DNA of 21,804 nt from Ruminococcus sp. UBA4350 (GTDB lineage: Bacteria > Bacillota > Clostridia > Oscillospirales > Ruminococcaceae). The notes beneath the pieces were generated by a model, which saw nothing but the letters and a program-made list of their open reading frames with translations, searched no databases and was not told the DNA's origin. How positions within the stretch are numbered: the stretch's first letter is position 1; each line of letters starts with the position of its first letter. A program made the position numbers and the translations under genes. Below are positions 7,113 through 13,844 of this stretch, piece by piece. The stretch lies in NCBI GenBank assembly GCA_002394125.1, contig DGSY01000158.1:1-21804 (forward strand), in the 5' to 3' direction.

Positions 7113-9839
7113 ATGAAAACACGCAGAAAACTGATGCAGACGGCGCTGCTCACTGCCGTTTTGCTGATGACATGGCTGCTGCCGCTTTTCGGCTATGCAG
7201 CACCGGCATCGGCGATCTCGACGGACTATCCGCCGCAGCTCATGAACATTGCCGTCAAGGACAATTCCGCCGTGCTGACCGAAAACGGTACAGCGGATAA
7301 TGCTGCGCTCTCCGTAAAGGCGCTCGGCAGCGATCTTTCGCAGTCATGGCGCTTTGACCGCGTCGGCGCGGATTCCAACGGCACATTTTTCAAGATCTGC
7401 AATGCGCAGTCCGGCAGACTGCTCACACCGCAGAATTACAGTGTCACCGCCGGCACAAAGGCCGTCATCTACGGCAGCGAATCCGCAAAGTCGCAGCACT
7501 GGTTCGTTGTTCCGGTCAAAAATGACCGTCTCGGAAACGGCCTTTACTACAAGATCGTAAATTACGAAAACACGAATCTAGCACTGACCTCCGGCGCATC
7601 CGGCATGACGCTGGAGACCTACTCCGGCGCGGATTCACAGCTCTGGCTGCTGAACGCCGACGGCTTACAGGGCTTTGCAGGCTACTGCAAGGATGACACC
7701 ACCGGACAGATCAAAGCTGCGAATATCGGCGGACTGTTCGGCGAGGTTGTCGAGGTCACCACCTTTGATGATCTGAAAAAGTATGCGACCTCCGATACGC
7801 CCTATACCATCGTTGTCACAAAGGATCTCAGCGTCACCGACCTCAACCTCAACGGCGAGCGTTATATGTGTCAGGCGGGACGCATCTATGTACACAACAA
7901 CAAGACGATTATCGGCAGCTATGCCGCACATACGCTGTTCAATGTGCAGTTCTGCACATCGTCCAAATCCGGCACCGGCAACAATCTCATCATCAAGAAT
8001 TTCGAGAGCCGGCACGATGCCGAATCCAACAACAATGACTCCATCCAGTTCTATTTCGGATCCGGTCAGAACATCTGGGCGGATCACATCACATTCACCG
8101 GCCATAACAACTACGGCTACGCGCCCAAAACACAGAAGGTCGATGAGGACAAGTTCATGGCGGTCTGCTATGATGCGGATTACTGCACTGTTTCCGACTG
8201 CTCCTTCGGCGCGCACAAATACGGCGTCCTGCTCGGCTATCCCGCCGACGATGCCAATACCAAGGCAAAATACAACAATTTCCCGCGGATGTCGCTGATC
8301 GCGAATAAGTTCAATGACACCAATACCCGCGGCCCGGGACTGATGCGCTGGGGCTATTTCCATTCGCTGAACAATTATGTCAACAAATTCAGCATGGCAT
8401 ATACCGTCATCTCCGAGTGCAAGATCTTCGCGGAAAACTGCGTCTACGAAAACGGCGGCAATGTCATCTGCGACTGGGATAAGGTCAACTATATCGGCTA
8501 TTATTCCGAAACCGGCTCGACATTCTCCGGCTGCAACCGCACGAAGCAGGGCGGGGACAGCAATTCAACCGCGCAGGCCTGCAACTGGCGTCCGGCGTCC
8601 AATTACAGCTATGTTTCCAAGTCTGCTGCGGATGCAAAATCCTATTGCAGCAGCTACAGCGGATGCCAGTCCGGCAAGGACAATATGATGTATCTGCGCT
8701 ATGCGTCCAAGGGCATTCCGAGCGCCGGCTGGAACGAGCAGCCGAGCGGTCCCTCCGCAGCAACCTTCACAGACGGTGCGCTCTATCGCTTCCGCAATGT
8801 CAATTCGCAGCTCTATATGCAGATTGCGGGCGGCAAAGCAGAAAACGGTGCCAATATCCAGCAGTGGGGCACCTCCGGCGATACCGTTCACGATATCTGG
8901 AAGCTGATCGACGCGGGCGGCGGCTACTATTACATCGCATCGGCACTGGATGACAATATGGTGCTGGATGTCGCCGGACGCAAGGCGGACAACGGCACGA
9001 ACATCGACCTCTATCAGAAAAACGACGGCACGAATCAGCAGTTCATGTTCACGATGAACGCGGACGGAAGCTATAAGATCCGCACACGCATTTCCGGCGA
9101 GAATTCTGCCGTCGAGATTCAGGACGGCCTGCGTGATTCCGGCGCAAATGTCCAGCAGTGGGAGATCAACGGCGCGAACTGTCAGGACTGGGAGCTGATC
9201 CCCGCAAGCCTTCCGCTGAACGGCAGACTGGTGAAGTCGCTCGTGGTCTACGATGACGAAAACGCAGCAGACTGGAAGATCGCGCCCGCAGCCGCAAACG
9301 GCAGTGCAGTCTTCGGCGACCGCGATTTCACATTCACATCGCTGCCGGAAACGCTGACCGGCGCAGAGCAGATCATGACGGCCTGCGATTCCAAAAACGC
9401 AGCGGACGATCTCGCATCCTTCACGGCAGCGGCAGATATCACGGTCTATGCGGTGTTCGATACACGCGTCACATCGCTCCCCGCATGGCTCTCCGATTAT
9501 ACCCAAACTGCAATGACCGCGGCATCCTCGAATGATGTCAGCTATGCGGTATTCGCGAAGGATTACAAGGCCGGCGACCGCGTTACGCTCGGCACGAACG
9601 GCATGACCGGCAGCGTTGTCAATTACGCGGTATTCGTAACGGAAACCGAAACAAAGCCGCTCACGGGCGACGTCAATGATGACGGTGCAGTGAATGTCGC
9701 GGATGCGGTCACGCTGGTGCGCTGGCTGATCTGCGATCCCGAAGCGAAGATCCCCGCAATGCCCAATGCGGATCTCAATGCAGACGGCCGTGTCACAGCC
9801 GCCGATCTCTCATTGCTGAAGCAGCTGCTCCTTGCTTAA
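7113..9839 (+). CDS. Secreted pectate lyase (PL1) with two ricin-type domains and a dockerin
   Basis: The 908-residue secreted enzyme starts at ATG 7113, preceded by AAAGGGAG. Order: signal peptide (about 1-34, ending near ASA); ricin-type beta-trefoil (about 40-180); polysaccharide lyase family 1 beta-helix (about 205-500); second ricin-type domain (about 550-698) with repeated QxW-type motifs such as QQW; a beta-rich module (about 705-845) of the kind seen in pectinases of this group; dockerin (about 850-908) with two calcium loops opening DVNDDG and DLNADG. In the lyase, IWADHITF matches the conserved WxDH strand and TRGPGLMRWGYFH matches the RxPxxRxGxxHxxNN region containing the catalytic Arg, although it has one extra residue. 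PL1 enzymes cleave polygalacturonate by beta-elimination with calcium. The dockerin implies docking onto a cohesin scaffold. Exact pectin preference cannot be read from sequence. Confidence 0.9.
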   Translation: MKTRRKLMQTALLTAVLLMTWLLPLFGYAAPASAISTDYPPQLMNIAVKDNSAVLTENGTADNAALSVKALGSDLSQSWRFDRVGADSNGTFFKICNAQSGRLLTPQNYSVTAGTKAVIYGSESAKSQHWFVVPVKNDRLGNGLYYKIVNYENTNLALTSGASGMTLETYSGADSQLWLLNADGLQGFAGYCKDDTTGQIKAANIGGLFGEVVEVTTFDDLKKYATSDTPYTIVVTKDLSVTDLNLNGERYMCQAGRIYVHNNKTIIGSYAAHTLFNVQFCTSSKSGTGNNLIIKNFESRHDAESNNNDSIQFYFGSGQNIWADHITFTGHNNYGYAPKTQKVDEDKFMAVCYDADYCTVSDCSFGAHKYGVLLGYPADDANTKAKYNNFPRMSLIANKFNDTNTRGPGLMRWGYFHSLNNYVNKFSMAYTVISECKIFAENCVYENGGNVICDWDKVNYIGYYSETGSTFSGCNRTKQGGDSNSTAQACNWRPASNYSYVSKSAADAKSYCSSYSGCQSGKDNMMYLRYASKGIPSAGWNEQPSGPSAATFTDGALYRFRNVNSQLYMQIAGGKAENGANIQQWGTSGDTVHDIWKLIDAGGGYYYIASALDDNMVLDVAGRKADNGTNIDLYQKNDGTNQQFMFTMNADGSYKIRTRISGENSAVEIQDGLRDSGANVQQWEINGANCQDWELIPASLPLNGRLVKSLVVYDDENAADWKIAPAAANGSAVFGDRDFTFTSLPETLTGAEQIMTACDSKNAADDLASFTAAADITVYAVFDTRVTSLPAWLSDYTQTAMTAASSNDVSYAVFAKDYKAGDRVTLGTNGMTGSVVNYAVFVTETETKPLTGDVNDDGAVNVADAVTLVRWLICDPEAKIPAMPNADLNADGRVTAADLSLLKQLLLA

Positions 9840-9881
9840 TGCAGAGATCATCTGCGGTTGCACATGATACTTGAATCAGAA

Positions 9882-9913
9882 AAGCCTGCGCAGTCTGAAT
9901 GCTGCGCAGGCTT
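9882..9913. terminator. Bidirectional terminator between pectate lyase and lipoprotein genes
   Basis: A perfect 12-bp stem (9882-9893 with 9902-9913, 8-nt loop) lies between two convergent genes. T-rich tails follow on both strands: TTGTTTCTTT on plus, and TTTTCTG on minus. Confidence 0.8.
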
Positions 9914-9947
9914 GTTTCTTTCAGATGCAGATCGCACGATGCGTGAA

Positions 9948-11054
9948 TCACTCCGGTTTCGCATAGCTGAATGTATGCTCCTCGCCGTCAAGCATATAGC
10001 GGACAGTTTTGTTTTCCTCATCAAACGACAGCAGATACGCGCCTTTCGGGAAGAGGTATTCCGTATCATCCGCAGTAAATTCGACAGATGCTGCATCCGA
10101 CCAGTATGTCGGGAGCAGCGGTGCCATCAGATCATCGACCGGACAGCCCGTATCTGCGCGTCTCTCGCCGGTCATCAGGAAATAGGTCAGAAAAAGCGGA
10201 TCATCCTCCGACCGGAGCACCCATGTCGGATCGGAATGATAGCCCTTTCCGTTCAGGAGCAGATATGTCCAGCCGTGCGCCATCGCCTCACTGCTGCATT
10301 CGACCTCCATTGCCTGCACACCTGCCTGCATCAGCAGATATGCATAGACAGTTCCCAGCTCGATGCACTGCCCCGTACCCGTCGTGATGACCAGATAAGT
10401 CGAGCCGTCCGGCTTATGTTCCACAAAATCATCCTCATACACATATTTCACTGACATATAGTCGTAGAGCTTCAGACATTTCTCAAAGTCGTCATCATCC
10501 GGCTCCAGATACTGATTCAGCAAACCGGCTACAAGCTGCTCGAACTGCGCCTGCCGTTTTACATATTCCTCTGCGGGGATCTGATAGCTGATCCGGCCGG
10601 TGCCGTTTTCATACGCGGGCGTACCGTCCCCGCTTTCGGCCTTGATCTGCATGACAGCGGCGGGAAAAAGCTGGTTCAGTACGGCGGGAGCGGTCGCCCA
10701 TTTGTAGGCGTCCTCGCTTGCACATTCAAAGGATGCTTCACCCGCCCGCAGTGCATCACAGAGATTGTGAAATGAATCCCAGTATTCCTGCGGGACATCG
10801 TCGGCGAGGATCGGCAGATACAGATGCGCATTGAATTCGTATCCGGCCGCTTCGGTCTCAGACGATGCTTCTGTGTTCTCTGTCACATTCTCTGCGGCCG
10901 TATCCGCAGCTGCGGCCTCCGCGGACTGTCCGTCCGTCACGGTCGTCTGTGCTGTGACGGCGCTCTCCGCAGGCGCCGGAGCGGATGATGTCCCGCTGCA
11001 TCCGGTCAGCAACGCCGCTGCGGTCAGCAGCAGAAACAGATTCTTTTTGCTCAT
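9948..11054 (-). CDS. Lipoprotein with transglutaminase-like cysteine-protease fold
   Basis: The 368-residue protein starts at 11054 with AAAGGA upstream. The N-terminus has two Lys residues, a hydrophobic stretch and the lipobox LLTGC, so it should be lipidated at Cys19 and held on the outer face of the membrane. Residues about 20-70 are a low-complexity Ala/Thr/Ser/Glu linker. The core (about 70-300) contains the transglutaminase-like triad in order: GQCIEL (Cys230), AHGW (His260) and SDPTW (Asp275). Bacterial members of this superfamily are often peptidases or cell-wall-associated enzymes rather than true transglutaminases, so substrate is unknown. A 46-bp gap separates it from the upstream ylmH-type gene with no visible promoter or terminator, so the two may be co-transcribed. 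The triad is intact, which argues for activity. Confidence 0.88.
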   Translation of the reverse strand: MSKKNLFLLLTAAALLTGCSGTSSAPAPAESAVTAQTTVTDGQSAEAAAADTAAENVTENTEASSETEAAGYEFNAHLYLPILADDVPQEYWDSFHNLCDALRAGEASFECASEDAYKWATAPAVLNQLFPAAVMQIKAESGDGTPAYENGTGRISYQIPAEEYVKRQAQFEQLVAGLLNQYLEPDDDDFEKCLKLYDYMSVKYVYEDDFVEHKPDGSTYLVITTGTGQCIELGTVYAYLLMQAGVQAMEVECSSEAMAHGWTYLLLNGKGYHSDPTWVLRSEDDPLFLTYFLMTGERRADTGCPVDDLMAPLLPTYWSDAASVEFTADDTEYLFPKGAYLLSFDEENKTVRYMLDGEEHTFSYAKPE

Positions 11055-11100
11055 TCTTTCACGGTTCCTTTCCTGTTATGAGAGATCCGCCCGCACCGGC

Positions 11101-11850
11101 TTACACAAACCGCTCGGCGGCGAGGATCAGATTGCCCTTTTTCGTTTTGCCGGTGATGCCGAGATACCGGAATTTTCCGTGTCCGCGGACGGAGATCTTG
11201 TCCCCCTCGCGGAGCATATGGCTGCTGCTCTGCAATACGGCGCCATCGAGGAACACAAGCTCCTGCGCAAAGAGCGCCGAGCAGTCCGAGCGCGAGATAT
11301 GAAACAGCTTTGCGATCACGAGATCAGCGCGCTCCGATGCCGCCTGCACGGTCACGCGCTCCGTTTTCGGCGCGGCAAATTCCGGCAGGGATTCCGTCAC
11401 GGTGCAGCGCACGCTCGTATGCCGGATCCGTTCGAGACTGCCGCAAATATAATCCGCGAGCGCATCGCGGCAGAAAAGATACGCGTGCTTCTCCTGCACG
11501 AGGATATCCCCTACCCCGCTGCGCTGGATGCCGAGATGCATCACTGCGCCGAGAAAATCGCGGTGACTGAGATTCTCCGCAAATTTCTCCTGCACCGGTG
11601 CGATCTGGAGGCAGACGATCGGGAACGGCTCCTCATAGCCGAGCAGCTCCGGATTGCCGAAGCGGAGCATTACGCGGTCTGCCTGCGGATATCCGCCGAA
11701 GGCTGTCCAGCCGACATCCGGCAGCTGACTGCGGATCGCGCTGAATGCGGCAAATTCCGCCTCTGTCAGAAAATCGCTGAATGTAAAGCGGGCGGTGCGG
11801 TCGGACTGCTGCGCGAGATCGAGCAGCCGCCGGCTGATGAAATCTTCCAT
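11101..11850 (-). CDS. ylmH: YlmH-type S4-domain RNA-binding protein
   Basis: A 249-residue protein. The start at 11850 is chosen because AGGAGAG lies just upstream; an in-frame ATG 90 bases earlier would read through the preceding terminator and has no RBS. The middle carries the family hallmark LSHRDFLGAVMHLGI followed by GDILV (about 95-118). The C-terminal third (about 170-235) is an S4 RNA-binding domain ending in a Lys/Arg-rich strand (GKTKKGN). YlmH proteins bind the large ribosomal subunit; in Bacillus subtilis, ylmH lies in the sepF/divIVA cluster and the protein has been linked to ribosome-associated quality control. Here the sepF/divIVA neighbours are absent; instead it follows the divIC-yabR pair past a terminator. 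I see no clean promoter in the 50 bases upstream. Confidence 0.88.
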   Translation of the reverse strand: MEDFISRRLLDLAQQSDRTARFTFSDFLTEAEFAAFSAIRSQLPDVGWTAFGGYPQADRVMLRFGNPELLGYEEPFPIVCLQIAPVQEKFAENLSHRDFLGAVMHLGIQRSGVGDILVQEKHAYLFCRDALADYICGSLERIRHTSVRCTVTESLPEFAAPKTERVTVQAASERADLVIAKLFHISRSDCSALFAQELVFLDGAVLQSSSHMLREGDKISVRGHGKFRYLGITGKTKKGNLILAAERFV

Positions 11851-11902
11851 GCTCTCTCCTATCCTATAACAGGTTGACAGGCAGCATTCAGCGAATGCCG
11901 CA

Positions 11903-11934
11903 CATAAACAAAAGGCTCCGTATCCGGAGCCTTT
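11903..11934 (-). terminator. Intrinsic terminator of the divIC-yabR transcript
   Basis: A perfect 10-bp stem (11911-11920 with 11925-11934, 4-nt loop) is followed on the minus strand by TTTTGTTT. It lies 15 bases after the S1-protein stop codon. Confidence 0.85.
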
Positions 11935-11948
11935 CAGCATACTATCAT

Positions 11949-12401
11949 TCAGGAACGTCTGCTGCGGGAGCCGCTTCTGCGTTCGCTGCCGCGCCTGAGA
12001 TCGCAGATCTTCTCCTCGCTGGCCTGCTTGAAATGCAGCAGCTTGTCCTCGAAGCTCATCTCAGACTGCGGAACAGAGCGCTTCGGCTCATAGATCAGCG
12101 GCTTCGGCTGACTGCGCGGTCTGCGGCGCGGCTGCTCTGCGGGCGCCTCCGTTTCCACTGCCTGCTTGACAGACATACTGATCTTGCCCTGCGGATTCAC
12201 GCCGATCACCTTGACGCGCACGCTGTCGCCTTCATTCAGGAAATCGCGGATATCCCGGACAAATGCATTCGCGACCTCCGAGATATGTACCATGCCGGTC
12301 ACGGGCTTTTCGTCCTCTGCCGTCCTGACCTCAACAAATGCGCCGTACTGTGTGATGCTCTTGACGATCCCCTCATAGATCGCTCCGGTTTCCAGTGCCA
12401 T
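11949..12401 (-). CDS. yabR: S1-domain RNA-binding protein, YabR type
   Basis: The 150-residue protein starts at 12401, preceded by AAAGGAAA. Residues about 5-78 form one S1 OB-fold domain: GAIYEGIVKSI, then YGAFVEV, GMVHISEV and GKISMSVK are its classic strand signatures. The tail (about 85-150) is strongly basic, with RRRPR, a predicted short helix FEDKLLHFKQ and a final Arg/Ser-rich stretch, likely for RNA contact. Single-S1 proteins of this type (YabR, YugI/GSP13, CvfD) associate with ribosomes or mRNA. The position directly after the divIC-type gene matches the order in Bacillus, which supports YabR over YugI. The gap to the upstream gene is 26 bases, so the two are co-transcribed. Confidence 0.88.
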   Translation of the reverse strand: MALETGAIYEGIVKSITQYGAFVEVRTAEDEKPVTGMVHISEVANAFVRDIRDFLNEGDSVRVKVIGVNPQGKISMSVKQAVETEAPAEQPRRRPRSQPKPLIYEPKRSVPQSEMSFEDKLLHFKQASEEKICDLRRGSERRSGSRSRRS

Positions 12402-12427
12402 ACATTTCCTTTCTGCCGTCTGTCCTC

Positions 12428-12754
12428 TCAGTTTCTGGAGGTATCGTAGAACCGGCGTTCATTCGGATAGGCATAGTTCAGATCCTCGATCGCGGCCTTT
12501 TCCATATAGCCGTCGAGATCATCCGTGCCCACGAATTTCTCAAGCTCCGCATTTTCGTCACGCGCCTGCTGGATCGCGGCCTCCAGATCGGATTTCTGCT
12601 GCCGCTTTTCATTCAGGCTCGCCTGCGTCGAGACAAATGAGATAATGCAGGCAATGATCAGAATAACCGCGACGAGCCGGAAGCTCAGCCAGTCGATCAC
12701 CGCGCGTCTGCGGATCTTTGCGTTCTGCCGCTGTGTTCCTTTATTTCGTTCCAT
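12428..12754 (-). CDS. divIC: FtsB/DivIC-type septum formation initiator
   Basis: A 108-residue single-pass membrane protein. The start is 12754, where GGAGA lies 8 bases upstream; the in-frame ATG at 12832 sits in the promoter -35 region and is rejected. Topology is typical: a short basic cytoplasmic N-terminus (residues 1-25, with RRR), one membrane span (about 28-47, Leu/Ile/Val-rich), then an extracytoplasmic coiled coil (about 50-80, NEKRQQKSDLEAAI) and a compact C-terminal part ending in YPNERRFYD. DivIC/FtsB works with FtsL and DivIB/FtsQ in the divisome to license septal peptidoglycan synthesis. Gene order with yabP, yabQ and yabR supports DivIC rather than FtsL. A sigma-A promoter directly upstream gives it vegetative expression separate from the sporulation genes. 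Confidence 0.9.
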   Translation of the reverse strand: MERNKGTQRQNAKIRRRAVIDWLSFRLVAVILIIACIISFVSTQASLNEKRQQKSDLEAAIQQARDENAELEKFVGTDDLDGYMEKAAIEDLNYAYPNERRFYDTSRN

Positions 12755-12803
12755 GGGAAAATCTCCGTTCTGTATCTCTGTTGTCGCATAAAGACACATC
12801 CTT

Positions 12804-12832
12804 ATTATACCGCAAAGCGGCAGATCCGTCAA
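12804..12832 (-). promoter_or_regulatory. Sigma-A promoter for divIC-yabR, overlapping the yabQ stop
   Basis: On the minus strand, TTGACG (12832-12827), a 17-bp spacer and TATAAT (12809-12804) form a near-perfect housekeeping promoter. The TGA of the -35 box is also the stop codon of yabQ (12831-12829). Confidence 0.88.
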
Positions 12833-13233
12833 GAGTTTTCGTCAAGATTTTTTAGATTCTCCGGATTTTTATGATTTCCGACAAACATCCGCCGGATTTT
12901 TTGCCGGATCGCACAGGCAGCCCTGCGCAGACGCAGCAACATCCGCGCCCAGACGCGTCCGGCCGTCAGCATATAAACGATCAGGCCGAGCAGCCCGCCG
13001 GCGGCATACATCCAGCGAAATACGCCGCCGCAGAACGACCACGCATAGCACTGCACCGCAAAGCAGCAGAAAAACGTATACGCCGCATCCTCCAGAAAGA
13101 CGGCCGCAGGATGATGCGGGAGCAGCGCGCGGAGTGTCCGGAGCATATCGAACAGCAGGCCGCAGGGCAGGCCGAGCAGCAGGCTCCGCAGGAAGCGCAG
13201 CAGCTCCGTGTGAACAGTCAGCTGCGTCAGCAT
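12829..13233 (-). CDS. yabQ: YabQ-type sporulation membrane protein
   Basis: A 134-residue membrane protein with hydrophobic segments at about 8-28, 45-65 and 70-95, then a basic cytoplasmic tail (Arg-rich, about 95-120). The GLLFDMLR segment after the first span is characteristic of YabQ, the spore cortex biosynthesis protein that in Bacillus localises to the outer forespore membrane. It is shorter than the Bacillus protein (about 200 residues) and appears to lack later spans. The ATG overlaps the TGA of the yabP gene by one base (TGATG), with a GGGGAGG RBS inside the end of yabP, so translation is coupled. Identification rests on the context and hydropathy pattern more than on diagnostic residues. 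Confidence 0.82.
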   Translation of the reverse strand: MLTQLTVHTELLRFLRSLLLGLPCGLLFDMLRTLRALLPHHPAAVFLEDAAYTFFCCFAVQCYAWSFCGGVFRWMYAAGGLLGLIVYMLTAGRVWARMLLRLRRAACAIRQKIRRMFVGNHKNPENLKNLDENS

Positions 13234-13511
13234 CAGCGGAACAGCCTCCCCAGCAGTCCGGCGGGTGCATTGCGGTCGCGGTCGCTGTAGCGGAGCGCCT
13301 GCACCTCGCCCTCGACCGTCACCTCGCCGGATTCAATGCTGATCTGCTGCATATGCAGCCCCCGTCCGACGATCACCAGCTCGCCGAGCTGCGTATAAAG
13401 AATCACGGTGCGGTCATCAAAGCTGTCCACGGCCGTGACGCCGGAAAGCACCAGTCTTTCGCGGTTTTCGAGGATCGCGCTGTGCATCCCCTCTCTGATC
13501 GGTTCGTCCAT
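13233..13511 (-). CDS. yabP: YabP-type sporulation protein
   Basis: The 92-residue soluble protein starts at 13511 with AGGAGG upstream. The sequence is a compact beta-strand protein: a strand with RLVLSGVTAVDSFD, then ILYTQLGELVIVGRGLHM, then a GEVTVEGEVQALRYSD strand. This matches the YabP/YqfC family, whose members are made in the mother cell under sigma-E; Bacillus YabP is tied to spore cortex formation. The following yabQ gene overlaps by one base, as in other spore formers. YqfC is the paralogous alternative, but the yabQ and divIC neighbours identify YabP. It is the first gene of the block, preceded by a sigma-E-like promoter. Confidence 0.9.
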   Translation of the reverse strand: MDEPIREGMHSAILENRERLVLSGVTAVDSFDDRTVILYTQLGELVIVGRGLHMQQISIESGEVTVEGEVQALRYSDRDRNAPAGLLGRLFR

Positions 13512-13540
13512 ATCTGCCTCCTGCTGCGTTGTTCTGTGAC

Positions 13541-13570
13541 ATTCTATGCAGGCTGCGAAGGAATTAGAAC
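13541..13570 (-). promoter_or_regulatory. Candidate sigma-E promoter for yabPQ
   Basis: On the minus strand, GTTCTAAT (13570-13563), 14 bp, then CATAGAAT (13548-13541). The -10 differs at one position from the sigma-E form CATACAAT, and the spacing is right; the -35 is a weaker match. It lies about 30 bases before the yabP start. Confidence 0.5.
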
Positions 13571-13587
13571 GGGAGCGACCCCGCTAT

Positions 13588-13615
13588 GCCGACCGCATGA
13601 AGCGCCGGCTTTTTT
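13588..13615 (+). terminator. Terminator-like hairpin with no upstream plus-strand gene
   Basis: GCCG (13588-13591) and CGC (13594-13596) pair with GCG (13602-13604) and CGGC (13606-13609), with a small internal loop, followed by six T residues (13610-13615). The upstream neighbour, yabP, is on the opposite strand. Confidence 0.5.
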
Positions 13616-13626
13616 CTCCGTATCCA

Positions 13627-13655
13627 TTGCACTTTTCGGCGATCTGTGTTATAAT
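13627..13655 (+). promoter_or_regulatory. Upstream sigma-A promoter (P1) facing the GH3 gene
   Basis: TTGCAC (13627-13632), a 17-bp spacer and TATAAT (13650-13655) lie about 190 bases before the GH3 start. It could serve as a distal GH3 promoter or produce a short leader RNA. Confidence 0.65.
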
Positions 13656-13754
13656 CAGATTTATGATGCGGCGCATTCTGAACTGTGCATCCGGCGCGGG
13701 AGAATATATCCGATTTTTCAGGCGAAAAATCTGACAGAAATCAGCGGAATCTGA

Positions 13755-13783
13755 TTGTTCTTTTTCCGCTCCCGTGCTATAAT
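13755..13783 (+). promoter_or_regulatory. Proximal sigma-A promoter (P2) for the GH3 gene
   Basis: TTGTTC (13755-13760), a 17-bp spacer and TATAAT (13778-13783). The -10 lies between CCCGT (13771-13775) and ACGGG (13784-13788), a short inverted repeat that could be a repressor site. Confidence 0.75.
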
Positions 13784-13844
13784 ACGGGCAACGGTGCGCC
13801 GGTTGTCCGTCCGCGCATTCAATATGAAAAAAGGAGTCATCAGT

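Larger units (their letters stand above)
13512..13844. other. Divergent control region between yabP and the GH3 gene
   Basis: These 333 bases contain the sigma-E-like yabP promoter, a plus-strand terminator-like hairpin, two plus-strand sigma-A promoters, an 8-bp hairpin (13712-13719 with 13724-13731) and the RBS of the GH3 gene. Short plus-strand frames lack RBS and are not called as genes. Confidence 0.6.

Noticed and set aside
7665..8363. 232-residue antisense frame in the pectate lyase gene
   Set aside because: It mirrors the PL1 catalytic domain, which carries clear family motifs on the plus strand.
13546..13734. 62-residue plus-strand frame in the divergent region
   Set aside because: No RBS, and it runs through a terminator-like hairpin and a sigma-A promoter. 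An internal ATG near 13663 would be leaderless from the distal promoter, which is unlikely.
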